This document shows, in pieces, positions 25,041 through 38,314 of a stretch of DNA of 64,000 bases (positions are counted from its first letter, which is position 1; each line of letters starts with the position of its first letter). The stretch spans positions 309,084,734 through 309,148,733 of the forward strand of contig CM077115.1 of assembly GCA_039619475.1 (NCBI GenBank), given 5' to 3'. The notes under the pieces were generated by a model. The model was not told the DNA's origin, searched no databases, and worked only from the letters and a program-made list of their open reading frames with translations. Position numbers and translations under genes: made by a program. Origin of the DNA: Icerya purchasi. Lineage: Eukaryota; Arthropoda; Insecta; Hemiptera; Monophlebidae.

Positions 25041-25500
25041 TTATTTTATTTATTTATTAATTTTTTTTTGTTTAAACGTAAATTTAATGGGATTGCCTAG
25101 TCGGCCGAGAACAGTCTCACACCCACGCTCATACAATAAACTTATTTCGTGATTATTATTCTCTTTATTTTTATTATTATAAAATCGCCGCACAATATCG
25201 GAAAGGAAATGCAACTGCACCAAAAGACAAATAAATAGATAATACAAACTCACGAAATAAATAACAAGAATTACTATTCACACATAAATCAAAACATACG
25301 TATACACATCTACACCGAAATATTCACAACATTAAATTTAAATACAAAATCTGGCCTGTTTAGTCCGTCGCCTCCAGGATCTTCACCGGTCCGGGTCCGA
25401 TGCTGTCCTTAAATCGTTTCCGTTACCCGTACTGCTTGGATGATTCGCCTCCGATGGATCTTGATCATCGACGTTCTTATCTCCGGCAGCTTTTAAGCCG

Positions 25501-25534
<34 letters not shown>

Positions 25535-25960
25535 AATTAACGGTAGCTCGCGTGAAGACTAGGGTTTTTACTTGACTAGACTATTCGTGGTATAATTTAA
25601 TTTTTTTTTGATTTATTTCTTAATTAATTTATTTCGCTTTGATTAGATTAACTTGAGAACACGAACCGTGGCACATACGTAAATAAAATTAACGATATTT
25701 TTAACGCCTCTTACGAGATGACGCGTTTTCGGACCAGCAGCGTAAACGTTATCTGTTTAGATACTGCTCTCGGCCGAAGCACAGGCTTCCCTAGATCTCT
25801 TATCATTCCGACAAGCCATTGTCCGCGACACTTTGAAACATCCCTTTTACCGCTAATTCCGACTTTGCACTATATAAAACTATTAATAAATAAACATTTC
25901 TGGTCTCTTTGTTAATTTCGATTTATCTCGCAATTCCCCCCGGCTTATGCATTATCTGTC
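25041..25960 (+). other. Possible solo LTR or retroelement terminal region
   Basis: A comparatively GC-rich block ends with cactatataaaact near 25868 followed within 20 bases by AATAAA near 25887. This TATA-box and polyadenylation-signal arrangement is typical of an LTR. A T run splits the block at 25501-25527. There is no matching second LTR in the window and no gag or pol sequence next to it. Identity is uncertain. Confidence 0.25.
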
Positions 25961-28752
25961 AACTCTTATTTGGAATTTTATTTACTGAATATACATATTT
26001 TCCGTTTTTAACTTTACCGAATTACGCCAGACTTTACGGCTTTACGAAATAATTTATTATCGAATTTCTCTCAGACCCAGTTATGGCTATAACGCCATAA
26101 TATATATATATATACATATATATTTTACTTGTAGCTGATGTTTTGATATTTCGTATCTAGTAGGCGTTACAAGAGTAGCAGATTCGAATTTTACCAATTT
26201 CATAATGCATATAAATGTGTATTTTATCGGTTTTTGTGAATTGTTAATAATTTCAGATAAAAAATACACACACACACACACACACACATACGTACATAAA
26301 ATTATATGTATTTGAAATTATCAGAAAGTTTACAGCAAATGTTGTATTAAATTTATAACTCTTTCTGTAGAAAATACTACGTTTAAGAAAGGTTATTTTT
26401 TTTATATTTTGTGTTAGTTTGTTGTTAGATCATATTCTTTCGCAACGTGTTCATCATGAACAACAAAAATTAATTCTAGCTATTTTGATTGAAATTTATT
26501 CATTTATAGTGAAAAGTAAGGTTGTAAATTTTTCTTTTGAATTGTGTACTACAAAATACAATATGAAACAACTAACCAGAAAAAAAACTGCTTTTTTCTC
26601 GCCTATGTTGTGACTACGCTTGTGTTGAATCGCTTTATATGGATTTTTAGTATCTTTCTTCAAATGAGGGAAAAAAAAAAAAAAAAAAAGCGTAAAAAAA
26701 GAAATTTTTTTCCCCTTTATAAATGAAAGAGATATTGGAACAAAATATTTATTTTCTGACCTTTTGGAAATTCTGTAATCTTCAACCTGTTTATTTCTAG
26801 TGTTAATCGCTACGATTGAACGACAATTCCGACAAGTAGAAACAAACATCATTTTGTACGATTTTTTTCACGCCACTATTTAAATCAACAATAATTTTTA
26901 CATGATTTTCATCGAAAAAACTAACATACATAGTTACATATAACTTTGAACCACCCAAAATTTCATTTTTTTTAGACAGATATTAAGGATAGGTGATGTA
27001 CTTTCCCCCCAATACGGAGAGCCGAAATTAAACAGTCACTTTTTACATCATTTACAAAAATTGAGCAGTTCTGTATTTTTTAATTTTAATTTCGCTAAAA
27101 TTAAATAAATTTCTCGATCACGATATTGATATTGATACGATGTCATACACAGAGGAATTCAAGCATTATTTAGAAACTTAATTTTTAACTATCGATGTAT
27201 CGATTTATTTCGATTGTGCCCATTACATACCATTACCCCGCAGGAGAATGTATTATTTCTATTATTTTTGTTTTGACAAATTTTTCCCGTTTCTCTTGCG
27301 TTTTCATATCCTTAACTTACTTTTAGTGTAAATATATATTGTATTTTTCGTGAAATTTACGTGAAATATTTATTAATATTGAGCCTATATTGTGTATGTA
27401 ACCGTATAAATAGTTGCATATTGTATATTATGAGGGAGTGCAGATTGGCTACTAGCTGTGTTATATGATGCACCCTTCCAAATAAATGAAATACATAACG
27501 CATTTGAAATTATGATGACGAGAAATGTTAACAGAATAACGGTTAGCTGAAATCTTGCTATGTATGAAAAAGTGTTCAATTGCTTTATATATTAATCGCG
27601 TGCAATTTTATCAAAGTAAAAATATAAAGTTTAAGATGTTTGTATTATGTTAGATAATTGAAAACTTTTATATGAAACAAGGAGTACGATGATTTCCATT
27701 TTATTGTAAGTATATTTTAATGGTTTTTTTTTTGTTTTTATTATTAATTGAACTACTAATGTTTGATTTCAATACTTGTTTTTTTCTCTTCTCGTGCTGC
27801 CCAAAACTCGTCAACGGTTAAGGTTAAAAATAGGGAAGGAATATGAGAATATAAGAAATAGAAAGAAAGAAAGAATAATTTACTGTGAGAAATAAACAAT
27901 TTAATACATAGAAATTGTCTATTGGACAAAAAATTAGTCCGATAGTATTGCCTTAACTTCTAATTAGGTCGTTACGAAAGCGGAATCAAACAACGCTAGA
28001 TAGAAGAGATTTAAAGAATTTCAAAATAGATCTTATAACGTAGAATCTCTTTCCAGAACAAGCTGCAGATATGCTGCAGGAGTATTATTCTACTATCGAC
28101 GAGGGATTTTTATTTTAATGTTGATTTATTTTCTAATATTTCCATCACTTATTCTATTATTTTAAATTGATATTAACGACTAAAAGTAGTTTACCGTAAT
28201 CTATATATTGCTCCAAATTACTTCAAAATGTATCATATTCAAATGCACAGTACTTTCAAATCTTACAGGTTGACGTTACTTACAAGCATATTTTCATCAT
28301 TAAAGAATTACAACGCGTTACTTAAGTTTTTAATTAATTGAAATATAACAATTTCACCGAATAATATTTTACATTAAAAATGGAAATGAAATTCCTAATT
28401 ACGCATTAAAAATTTCCCGGCTAAATGAAAATATGAAAAACGTCAAATCGGAAGAATCAAAAAAATATCGAGTATTTTCACGAAAAAGGAAAAAAGCCAA
28501 ATTTGAAAAATTTGATAAAAAAATATAGGCATGTCACTTAATTTCAATGTAAAATACCACGTTTATCTAAAAATTCATTACAAATTTGAAATGAAGGCAA
28601 TAAATAAAAACTGAAATCAAAATTTTAAACTAAAACCTACCATCGAAATGGAAAAACTATTGTTTTTAAAATTTATGGAGAAATTGATATCGGGGCGTTA
28701 CTAATTCAATCTTGAGACGTTCGCTGGACTCGTTGCCGTATTCTACTACCAT

Positions 28753-28788
<36 letters not shown>

Positions 28789-29129
28789 TTATTGATGATC
28801 GACATGCTTTGGTAACTTTTTCACTCATAAACTTTCTTCTCTTGCCTTCGGAAAGATGCATTTCTCGTAATTTTTTTCTTTTTGGTTTCATTCTACCCGC
28901 ATTTTAGTCGTTCCGTAACTTTTTACCCCCCAAAACTATCAACTTCGATTTTTCCGCTTCTAAATGTCGTTTGCCTTTTTTTTTTGTCTTTTCCTTTACT
29001 TTTCCTCGTTCGGCATCTTTCATTTCATCGACTTCCGGTTGTTTCCAAAGGATTAAATCTAATCGTTAACTCTCTTTTCCATTTCTCTTTTGCGGTAAGC
29101 CACTGTGTTTTCTAAGATTCCCCGTACGC
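25961..29129. other. AT-rich intergenic DNA, no gene recognised
   Basis: It holds a CA repeat at 26268-26288 and homopolymer runs at 26670-26690 and 28758-28786. Open frames are short, rich in Lys or Phe, and without domains. Confidence 0.4.
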
Positions 29130-29400
29130 ATAAAATGTACGGAATCCTAATTAGATGATTCGCAAACAACAAGATATCGGATAAAATTCAATAGGCTTGA
29201 CTTATATATTTCAAATTTTACACGCATAAATCTCATTTAAAATGCTCTTTAAAATCGATTCAAAAATTTAAAAAACCGTCGAGAATGCGCGATGAAGAAT
29301 TTACAACGACCTAAAAAATTACAACTGGTCGCTAAACAACAACCCGATAAATGTGAAATTTAAAATATATAATCAGAGTTTTCTCGGACTTAGATCTATA
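29130..29400 (+). repeat. Diverged repeat family C, copy 1
   Basis: Shared words with 31305-31620 in the same order are gaatcctaattagatg, gcttgacttata, ctctttaa, aaaccgtcgagaat and gtgaaatttaaaatata. It is non-coding. The two copies are diverged, so this is an old family. Confidence 0.5.
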
Positions 29401-31304
29401 TTAATCGAAAGCTCTTGCAGGTAACGAAACCATATTTCGATTTCTTAAGAAAATTTTCAAAGTCTGCAGAAGGTTCAGACAAAAAATAACGTGTTACCCC
29501 TTCTTTTTGCATTTACCTTTGCGATTTTTTGTTCAACATCGATTAAAAATTAATAAATAAAATTCCGCAGTATTCTAATAATCTTTCGATGATCGAGTAG
29601 GTTATTTAATTTTAATTACGATTTACTTGTTTCCGTACGACTTAATCGTTATACGTATAGACGACAGTGTTTTTCTACGAAAGGGGGGAGGAGGTGCTTT
29701 ACATTTTCTTTTCGAAAACTTCTGAACGAACGTTCACACGTTTGCATTTAACCCTTACTACTATCGCCGATTCAAAAATGACTCGATAGAAAATAAACAT
29801 CTATGTAATTTCCTACATCAACTTTAGAATGTGCTTCTGAAAGAGTATACTGGTCAATACTGCATTCACACGGGTTCATTGTCTTGTCTTCGACGCAGCA
29901 GTACACCTGGCTCAAAAACGATTCGGCAATTGATCAGAGTCTTCCGTGCGCTTCCAGCGGTAAATAATGTTTCAGTGTGTTTTCATATGAAATAATTTTC
30001 TTCTCTTGTTCTGCAACAAACATTGTCAGTTTTTAGTTTCGTTTTTTTTTTTTTTTTTTTTTTTCAAGTAAGAAATTATTTTTCTGCTTAAGAATCTGTT
30101 TCGTGTGATACGTTGTATTTATCGTGTGGTTTAGTAATTGCTGGAACATTATTAACAGAGCACATTACCTTATCACCATAGCAGATCGGTGAGTTTGTTT
30201 CAATTATTTCTTTCTATTTGGGAGCGGGGAGCTCTGATAACATAAACCATTGTCTTTTTGTATTAAAATTAGTTATGTTGATGTGTTTGCTTCCAAGATA
30301 AAGTTATATAATAATTTATATCTTGTTAAATGTTGGAAAGCAAAGAGACATCTGATATTAATGAGAAATATTCTATTGCTGCTATTGTTACTTATTTTGT
30401 AATTTATAGCAACTTATATAATCTTTATCTTATCGTCTTTATTTAACGATACAGTACCGCCAAGTTTGGGGGGTTTACAAACCCTGATCCACACGGTACC
30501 TACGTTCAGCGTCAAAAATAAACAGCGATAATAAAGCAACCACAAATGCTGCAGTTATTTTTTTCCCAACGGAGAAATTATTTTTATATTCATCATTGTG
30601 CACTTTCATAAATTTTGGTTTAGTAATTTTTCCTAAAATACTTTTCTTTGTTGGGAAATTACTTTTTTTTTATGATTTCCTCATTCTTTTAACGATTATA
30701 TGAAATAAAAATGGCTAGTGAAAATACAGTTGTGTACAATTCATCAATTAACGGGCGAATTATTGAGTGTAATATAAATGAAGTTGATGAATGGAAAACA
30801 ACCGTATTATAAGTGGAAATGGCTCAAATGTTAGTGACGACGTTAATGGGTAATCATGATACCGAGTTGAAAGTTTTTATACCGATTTCAGATCAAAAGA
30901 GAAAAAGTTCATGCTAGTGTTGGTATAAAAACAAAAAAAAAAAAAACGTTTTAAATGGGGTAAAGTCTCACCTGTTTCAAGAAGGCTGCGCTAAAAAGAC
31001 CAACCGAAGGAGACGTTCTAGAGTTTTTATCCTTCTAATTATAATAATAAGTATTCCCAAGTATGTTCAGTGTGCTTCAAAATTATTTGTGAAGCATGTT
31101 CGAAGCAGAACATATTATTTTAGTTGTGAGAAAATATAAACATTGTGTCGTTCATTTGGATATTTAACGAAAAATATCATATTTGTATAACAAAACTGAT
31201 TTACTTTTAATGTTTAAAATTATACATTGTTATTTTAAATTTTGTAATTTAATTTTTTTTTTTTCGTTATTTTAATTCTTGTTCATTTAAAAGTACTCGT
31301 ATTT
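29401..31304. other. Intergenic DNA, no gene recognised
   Basis: A patch at 29650-29960 is richer in GC. The motif gatcagagtcttccg near 29933, followed by a possible donor at 29959, could be a non-coding first exon, but nothing confirms it. A T run lies at 30042-30064. A short frame at 30710-30810 has no domain I know. Confidence 0.3.
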
Positions 31305-31620
31305 TTCGGATTTCGTACACATATATAATGGAAACCTAATAAGATGCGGTTCGGAAACGACAAAAATATTAAATAATAATCAATAACACAGGAACGGTTT
31401 GACTTATAAACTTCAAAAAATTAGATCATACATTACAATTAAAATTCTCTTTAAGACAATCTATAACTTCAAACTAACCGATTACTCTCCCGAAAAACCG
31501 TCAAGAATATATAATATGGAATTTAAAACGACTCAAAAATTATCCTTTAAATAATTCATAATTCATCACCAGATAACCCTTTAAAAGTGAAATTTAAAAT
31601 ATAAAACACTTTCATAAAAT
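31305..31620 (+). repeat. Diverged repeat family C, copy 2
   Basis: This is the second copy of the family described at 29130. It shares gtttgacttata, ctctttaa, aaaaccgtcaagaat and gtgaaatttaaaatata. A C run (31636-31645) lies just beyond it. Confidence 0.5.
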
Positions 31621-31857
31621 CAAAAAATTATATAGCCCCCCCCCCCCGTGGGACCAAAAACAGCAGCAATTTATCATGTTACATGAAAATGTTTATTAAA
31701 ATTGTTTCTTATTTTAGTTATGCAATACATTTCTGGGAGTCATATTTTATTTCATTTTTTCTCTTTTTTCACCTACGATTTCTTTTTTCATTTCTTTTTT
31801 TTTTTGAGTAGGTAAGTTGTTATATAATTTACCCTAAAATTACTAATTTGTATGTTA

Positions 31858-31882
31858 AATATATATTATGTATAAATATGTA

Positions 31883-31961
<79 letters not shown>

Positions 31962-31990
31962 GTATATATATATACATGTATGTATATAAG
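31858..31990. repeat. TA/TATG microsatellite
   Basis: This is a tract of TA dinucleotides interspersed with tgta units, about 130 bases long. Confidence 0.9.
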
Positions 31991-32337
31991 TTTATTTCGT
32001 GACAATTTTTTTAAATAAAAATTAATGGCGTTATTTAAATTAATTTTCGTGTGATTATATATTTCACTTTACTAATTTTTTCGAAAGCTGAAAAAACAAA
32101 AACAATAGACAAACAGAAGATGGGTACATTTACGAATTATCTTCGAATTATATTTTTTTACTTTTTCCAGAAGCGCGGTGGCATATATGCATTTAAATAG
32201 AAATATGAAAAAGGTTCGATATAAATGTAACTATTAAATATGCCGGTATACAGTATATCTTCGTAAAATTATCAACATATCTCCTAGTAAATATATGATT
32301 TTGTTAACAATATAATGTTAATATTATGATGTATAAA

Positions 32338-32730
32338 GTCGTCGCGTTAGCCTAGTTGCTATAGTGCTTAACTTTCGTTACGGAAATCACGGGTTTGATC
32401 CCGGGCGACGACAGAACTTATTTACGAAAAATTAAAACTAAAATACTCGCTAATAATCACGTGGAAGGCAATGGAAAACCACCACGTACAACATCATATG
32501 GGCGCTAGTTAGTACACAGCAGACACACACGGGACTGCACTTTTATAAAACGATGTAAATCAAACGATTACTAATCAGTTCCGAATGTAGTCTTGCGTGT
32601 GTACACCTGCGTACTGCATATAATAATTGCTATGGACACTAATACCTATGTCTGTACAGCTGAGATGTACGAATAGGTAGTCGCCGACGCTCGGGAATTG
32701 AGTATGGCACTATAAAGAAGAGAAGATACA
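32338..32730 (+). repeat. tRNA-derived SINE, family S1, copy 2 (fuller copy)
   Basis: The tRNA-like head gtcgtcgcgttagcctagtt with B box gggtttgatcccgggc closes with gacgac. The body contains ggaaggcaatggaaaaccac, catcatatgggcgctagtta and gtagtcttgcgtgtgtacac. Most of these words recur at 20819-21125, so two dated insertions define the family. The head keeps good A and B boxes, so this copy may still be transcribed by RNA polymerase III. Confidence 0.82.
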
Positions 32731-32944
32731 TTATAATGTATAGGATAAGTAAGAATGGTTGTAATTTTGTGTTTTGAATAAACGTTAATAAAACAAAAAA
32801 ATAAGCATAGCTGTACAAGAATTGCTTTTAAATTCTTCAATTACGTGATAAATGTAATATTAAAACAAAAACATGTATATATTAGTGAGAAACTACAATA
32901 AAATATTTAACAATGTAAATACTTAATTTTACCGATAATGTTTA

Positions 32945-33770
32945 TTGTATATTATCTTTACGGCAGATCTTCCTGTTTCGAACGAGTCTCTTACTGCTGC
33001 TTTTGCAGACGATAAGGCTGTTCTGTGCTCTAATGAATGCCCACATAAAACTATTATAACTCTGCAAGCGTCAATTGATGATGTAGGCGATGGAAAATTA
33101 AGATCAACGAAGATAAGTTGGTCCACATAATATTCACTACTAGACATATAAATCATTAACCTATTAAAATTAACAACAAAAAAACAGTACCGTTAAAACC
33201 GGAAGTAAAGTATTTGGGCATTCACCTTGATTTCAGACTGACGTGGCGCAAGCATATCGTGACAAAACAAACGAATTAAATATTAGAACAAGGAAGATGT
33301 GTATTGGTTACTAACCGGAAACTCGCAGCTCTCTGTAGATAATAAAATATTATTCTACAGACAGATTCTTGCTCCAATATGGAGGTGTGATTGCGAACTG
33401 TGGGGCTGCAGCGTAGATTCAAATATCAATATAGTACAGCGATACTAAAATAAGACGTTGAGAATAATTAATTCTCCGTGGTACCTAAGTATTAAAACTC
33501 TCTATTAAGATTTTAACACGTCTTATATAAGTGCAATTATTGCAAAATCAGACGCAAGGCACATCGGAAGAAGACTTCAAAAATTCATACGAACTAGCGG
33601 TTACGTTATTGAATAATCTGACGGAGACACGCCGGCTGCGCGGGAAGAAGCCATTGGACTTAGTGGTTAAATTAAGTTTGGGTCCTAGGTCAGTAGGCGG
33701 GAATCGTTCAAGTGTTAAGAGTATGTAACAAGATCTAATGATAGCCCAGTGTGGGCTAGGTATAGATTAA
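32945..33770 (+). pseudogene. Jockey-like LINE fragment, RT second half and C terminus
   Basis: Successive frames read LTAAFADDKAVLCSNECPHK (RT catalytic FADD box), KYLGIHLDFRLTWRKHI, ILFYRQILAPIW, LWGCSVDSNINIVQR and LRIINSPWYLS. This is the Jockey-clade order for the RT thumb and C terminus. At least four frameshifts or stops break it. No RNase H follows, as expected for Jockey. Confidence 0.85.
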
Positions 33771-33854
33771 CATATAATAAAAACCAACTTTAATAAACAA
33801 ATATAAGGGTAAAAAATAAAATTTATAATAATAAATTAAATAAATACTTTGTTT

Positions 33855-34340
33855 AGTAACGTTTTCGGGTATAACCCATCATCAGCTAAAACTAACTTAA
33901 TCAAACACAAAAAACACACTGGAAAGAATATAAGGAATACATGTGTTAATATATAGTAAATGGAAAGGAGGAACAAACATAGGAGATGTAAAAATCAATA
34001 GCGTGAAATTACCAATACTCAATACAAAATATAACATTAATATAGAACAACTTAAAATTAAACTTTTATATTAAAAAGCGGGTTATTATTATTAGGTAAT
34101 TGATCGTTTAAAATATTATTTTTATATTTATTTATGAAATAATTTTTTGCGATATTGATAACATTCCCTTTGCCATAAGTGGCCAAAACGGTTACAGTAT
34201 TTTCTTATGTTTATTTTTAATTAAGTGTTCAGCATATGTCGATTTTTCTATTTCAGCATCAGCAGTGGTTAAAATTTGAATAATTTTGTGCAGTTGTAAT
34301 TTATTTCTTCGGTTTTTCAATTGTTCCATATCATAAATAT
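33855..34340 (-). pseudogene. Penelope-like element remnant (GIY-YIG C terminus and terminal motif)
   Basis: On the minus strand, in shifted frames, I read STYAEHLIKNKHKK, GNVINIAKNYFINKYKNN and ILNDQLPNNNNPLFN. This resembles the C terminus of Penelope-like elements, where YAEHL is part of the GIY-YIG endonuclease and LN.QL..P.NPIF ends the protein. Downstream at 33860-33885 lies gttttcgggtataacccatc, similar to the TTTCGG...CATC(T)TCAG motif common near Penelope ends. The RT domain is missing. Confidence 0.55.
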
Positions 34341-35730
34341 TATTAATATAAACTCCTAATAATTATAAGTATGCTTACATTGATGTGTACATTTTTACCT
34401 TTTCATCATAAACACACGCATTTAAAGATTCTATTGTTTATCTTAAAAAAGAAGGGGAAAAATTAATACTTTTGAAAGAAATTAAAACAGGTCGCATTAT
34501 TCACAGACCGATGTAAAAGTATCTGTTGCCGGTAGATAAAGCCGGGTTAATGACTGAAATAATTAAGACGAGAAATTATCACACGATGTATTAATAAATC
34601 GAATAATCAAACCGAACAAATATTTAACTCCTATGGACCACCCTCGATACACGTCGGGTGACCAAAAAAAAAAAAACACATGCGGAAATAGAACAATAAA
34701 ACGAACGAACAAATATTAATAACGCAAGTAATTTACACGCGGCGTTGAGGCATCCGAAGACCACAAGAAAAAACACAATTCTGTTTAACGGATATCAAAC
34801 GGCGCGAATAATTTTAGAAAATCCTCGAATGAGTATAATAACGTTGGACCGCTGAAACTTAATTATAATACAAGTTTAAACGAAACGTTGGCACACAATT
34901 TAATAGAAAAAAGAATAGAACGGAAACCAATAACACATGTTACACACATCTACGCAGCATAAATCCTTCCAGAACCCGTCGCTAGCAACTACCTGTTGCA
35001 GACTCCCTAAAAAACGCCATGCCGTCTAAACAAAGACCGACATCATTCCTTAGGAAATGGCCATCCGTTTATAGGAGTACCCGTGCGTGTAAGAATTAAA
35101 TTTATAAAATAATTGTAAATATATGTACAGATAAAAAAAGGATATAAAATAATTCTTATTCTCCCGAGATAAACAAAGCGCATAATTATTTACAGCCGAG
35201 GAAAAATAAACGTAATGTAAGAAAAGGATAAAAGGATAAAAGGAAAATTTAAATTAAAAGCAAAAGCTAAATCAAAACAGTCGACAGAAATAAGTAAATT
35301 TGTACGGTACAACTAAGAAAAGAACGAGTATAGAAAAATGAAAAAATTTCATCGACAATATAGTATCAAAAGTGAATTAGTTAATTTTAAAGATCAGTGT
35401 AAACAGAAAATATTCACTGTATTCTGTGAAGCAAAATTAGTAAATCGTAGTATCAAGAATTTTTTTAAAATACTACTGATCATAAGCTGGTCAAGTATGT
35501 TACTGTTTAATATTAACAGGATTACCACTGCTTAATTAACTGTATCTTAATAAATTTAGGTCTTTACATTGTTATTAGCTTTTTTCTATTATTAATAAAA
35601 AAGGCATGTTGGTAATTTTTGACGTAATACACTACAGTACTACATTGCGAACAAGATTATGAAAATTTTAATTTTAAATTAAGTATTAATGATCGGTTTG
35701 TGTACTATTTAAACTCCTAATAACATATGC
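34341..35730. other. Intergenic DNA, no gene recognised
   Basis: The part 34500-35110 is less AT-rich than its neighbours and may be an unidentified repeat. No domain was recognised in the open frame at 35338-35535. Confidence 0.35.
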
Positions 35731-35929
35731 ACACGGACGTATATATAGCTTTCCAATAAGAGGGGGGGGGGTCAAATTTGAAATTTTCATAATTTTTTTT
35801 TAAAGCAAAATAAAACAGTAGATAGTTCTATGTTATTATATTATTATTTATTATATGAAATAATACAATCTTATTTCATTCTTTGCTTATATTTTTATAT
35901 AATAATATATTAAGAATGTAATTTGAAAT

Positions 35930-38003
35930 TTAAAATTGAGTCGTTTACGTCTTATTGCCAACTTATTTACAATTTCTTTAGAATCTAGTTTTAGCGCCGG
36001 GTAACGGTGAATGCTCATAAGCGTAAGACCAATGTTTTTTCGTCACCCATTTCGATTCCTAATATAGGTTCTTAATTGCAGAAACATCTTTCTGCGGTCG
36101 CAGTGGACACTGGAAGTGTGGCTAGTATAATATAATAAAAAACTGTTTTTTCAAAGAAAAAAACTGTTCATCTCAATGACCAATAGTTTCTACAGCAGTT
36201 GTAGGCTTTCGCGTAATAGATTTCCATTGATTGTGCCTTCATTTTCACCGAAAAATGTTTATACCGGTTTTTTTTTCAGTTTTTCTCGTATGCTAGAGTC
36301 ATTACTCGTCTTCTCAGGTAGAAACATTTGAATCTCTTCGATCGTTTCTTAGTGTGGTTGAAAGCGGACATTGAGTTCCGTAATAACATGGTCAACAAAG
36401 AGGTCAGATACATTTCGGCGTAATATATTTGGGCAGTTTCTCCTGGTATATTACTATTCTGGGTTTGCTTTCTGTTCGTTCTTGGAACAACTATGACTCA
36501 TATGCTTTGCTTGCTTGAAAAGGACCGAGAATTGACTTTCATTCGGAATATTTTGTGAAATCGTTTTTATAGTTTTGGCATAACTGCAAATGTCGGTCAA
36601 ATCGATATTAAATTGCTTTGTTTAGGCTTGTATTCTTAATATAACTAGCGACGCAACAAACTGACTACTTTCCATGGCGGTTTGCAGTCGGTATACTTCA
36701 GCGGCGACATCGCTACCAGCCACTTCTTGCAGTGCCTTAAATGTTGCGCGTATTACGGGAATCATTTGTGCAACCCGTTCTACAGCTGCATGCTTTTCGG
36801 TCCACCGTATCTTACAAAGAGAAATAAACGTTAAATGACATGAATTAATCTGATCATTCAAAATGCTGTCTCGAAGTGAAAATTGTTGAAAAAAGTTTAT
36901 CGCGCTTTTTATAATCCTTATACAGTAGGTACCCCACATGAATGCGCTAGAACTAAGTCGAGAATGTGAACCACACAATGCACGAATTGCACTCTCGGGT
37001 ATTTCCCTACGATTATTGTTCTCGCGCCTCGTAATCGACCGCTCAGTACTGCAACGCCATCAAAGCCTTGTCTAATGAGTTTATCTATATCCAAGTTATA
37101 GGATAAGAGGTGCATTATAATTGTCGTTGCTAATGTTTGAGCTGAAACATCTTCTATGTAGTTAAATTCAAGAATGATTTTTCAAATGAGCAGTATACAT
37201 ATCATAAATATAACTCTATGTCTTGAGTTTCGCCTGCCAATACCGTAAAAAAACAGCCTCTTTGGCCTTTTTACATGGGCTTGAATAGCATTACCGCATA
37301 GGTCGATCACTTCATTCTAAATTCCTGATAACATATATATACCTCTGCTATGCATGCTTTGTGTAAGTAAATGATTCTTAAGTGCTTCATCACCAGATCG
37401 AACTGAAAATGAAGAAGTACTTGAAAATTGTCGTTATTGTGAGCAGGTTCGTTTACTCCAATTTCATAATCATGGCTTCCCCTTAGGACCATTTCCTATC
37501 TTCTACATAAAAGAACTAGTTCCATAATAGCTTTTAATCTCTAACGGTTATCTTCAGCAATTTTACAACCTTCCAGGTTTATGGACTCCTCACATCAGTA
37601 AATTAGCCTTCCGCAAAACTTTACAAAGTTTGCTGCTTGCTCTAAAGCGAATTTGTAGTATTTTGTGTTGGTGTGATGACCAAAGTTCTCTAAATCGTTT
37701 TTCTAGTTAGTAAATGATTTATTAACAAGGTCTCCAAAATCTTGATAACCACGTTCGCCTGGGCCTTGCTCAAATAGAACACATAATTCGCAAAGTGCTC
37801 CCTACATGACGTTTGAATACACAAGTCATGAGTGTTTCGTAATGCAACGACGTTGAAAAAAAAATCCTCTTGCCAGTGACTGGAAACTTGAAAGCATCCG
37901 GAAGGTTCCAAAGCTCCTTTAAAGCTTTCAGCTTTTCCTCGTCATTATTCGGAGGACTAAAGACTATATAACATACCTTTTGATAAATAAGTTTAGACAT
38001 TCT
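35930..38003 (-). pseudogene. hAT transposon of the ZMYM1/DUF4371 type, decayed full-length copy
   Basis: Reading the minus strand from 38003: ALKELWNLPDAFKFPVTGKR, then a degraded LCELCVLFEQGPG segment, the DUF4371 stretch DIDKLIRQGFDGVAVLSG and YPRVQFVHCVVH (36918-37115), CKIRWTEKHAAVERV (near 36800), and near 36090-35935 LPVSTATAERCF with LALMSIH-like and RRKRLNF remnants of the C-terminal dimerisation domain. The order is that of ZMYM1-like hAT transposases. Frameshifts and stops are numerous. The N-terminal end is duplicated at 49.45 kb. Confidence 0.85.
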
Positions 38004-38173
38004 TTCCTACTCGAGTAACCTAAATAAAGATATAAAAAGATTTGAACTATTTTAAATCCACTACAAAGCGACAATGCAAAGTCATACACTACAATAGTGT
38101 ATTCGGTTAATATTCAGGTTTTTGTGTGAGCTGGGAGGGGGCAAACCCCCTAAACCCCCCTTTTATATACGTC

Positions 38174-38215
<42 letters not shown>

Positions 38216-38262
38216 TATATTTGCTTGTTATTGCAAAGTTATGGGAATGATAATTTTAAAAC
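37600..38262 (-). repeat. Direct repeat D, copy 1 (hAT N-terminal end plus flank)
   Basis: This segment recurs in the same orientation at 49440-50077 and continues at 51294-51343, where a Helitron separates the two parts. By eye it is above 90% identical. It includes the hAT N-terminal coding end, a gggggcaaaccccctaaacc block, a TA microsatellite at 38176-38219 and ttgttattgcaaagttat. Confidence 0.85.
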
Positions 38263-38314
38263 AAGTGAGGAAAAAGAAACAGACCAGCGCTTAATCAAGA
38301 ATCGATGCCCTAAG

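Noticed and set aside
26496..26852. A 118-residue minus-strand frame as a gene
   Set aside because: Its composition is dominated by Phe, Lys and Ser from homopolymer runs, and no domain or splice context supports it.
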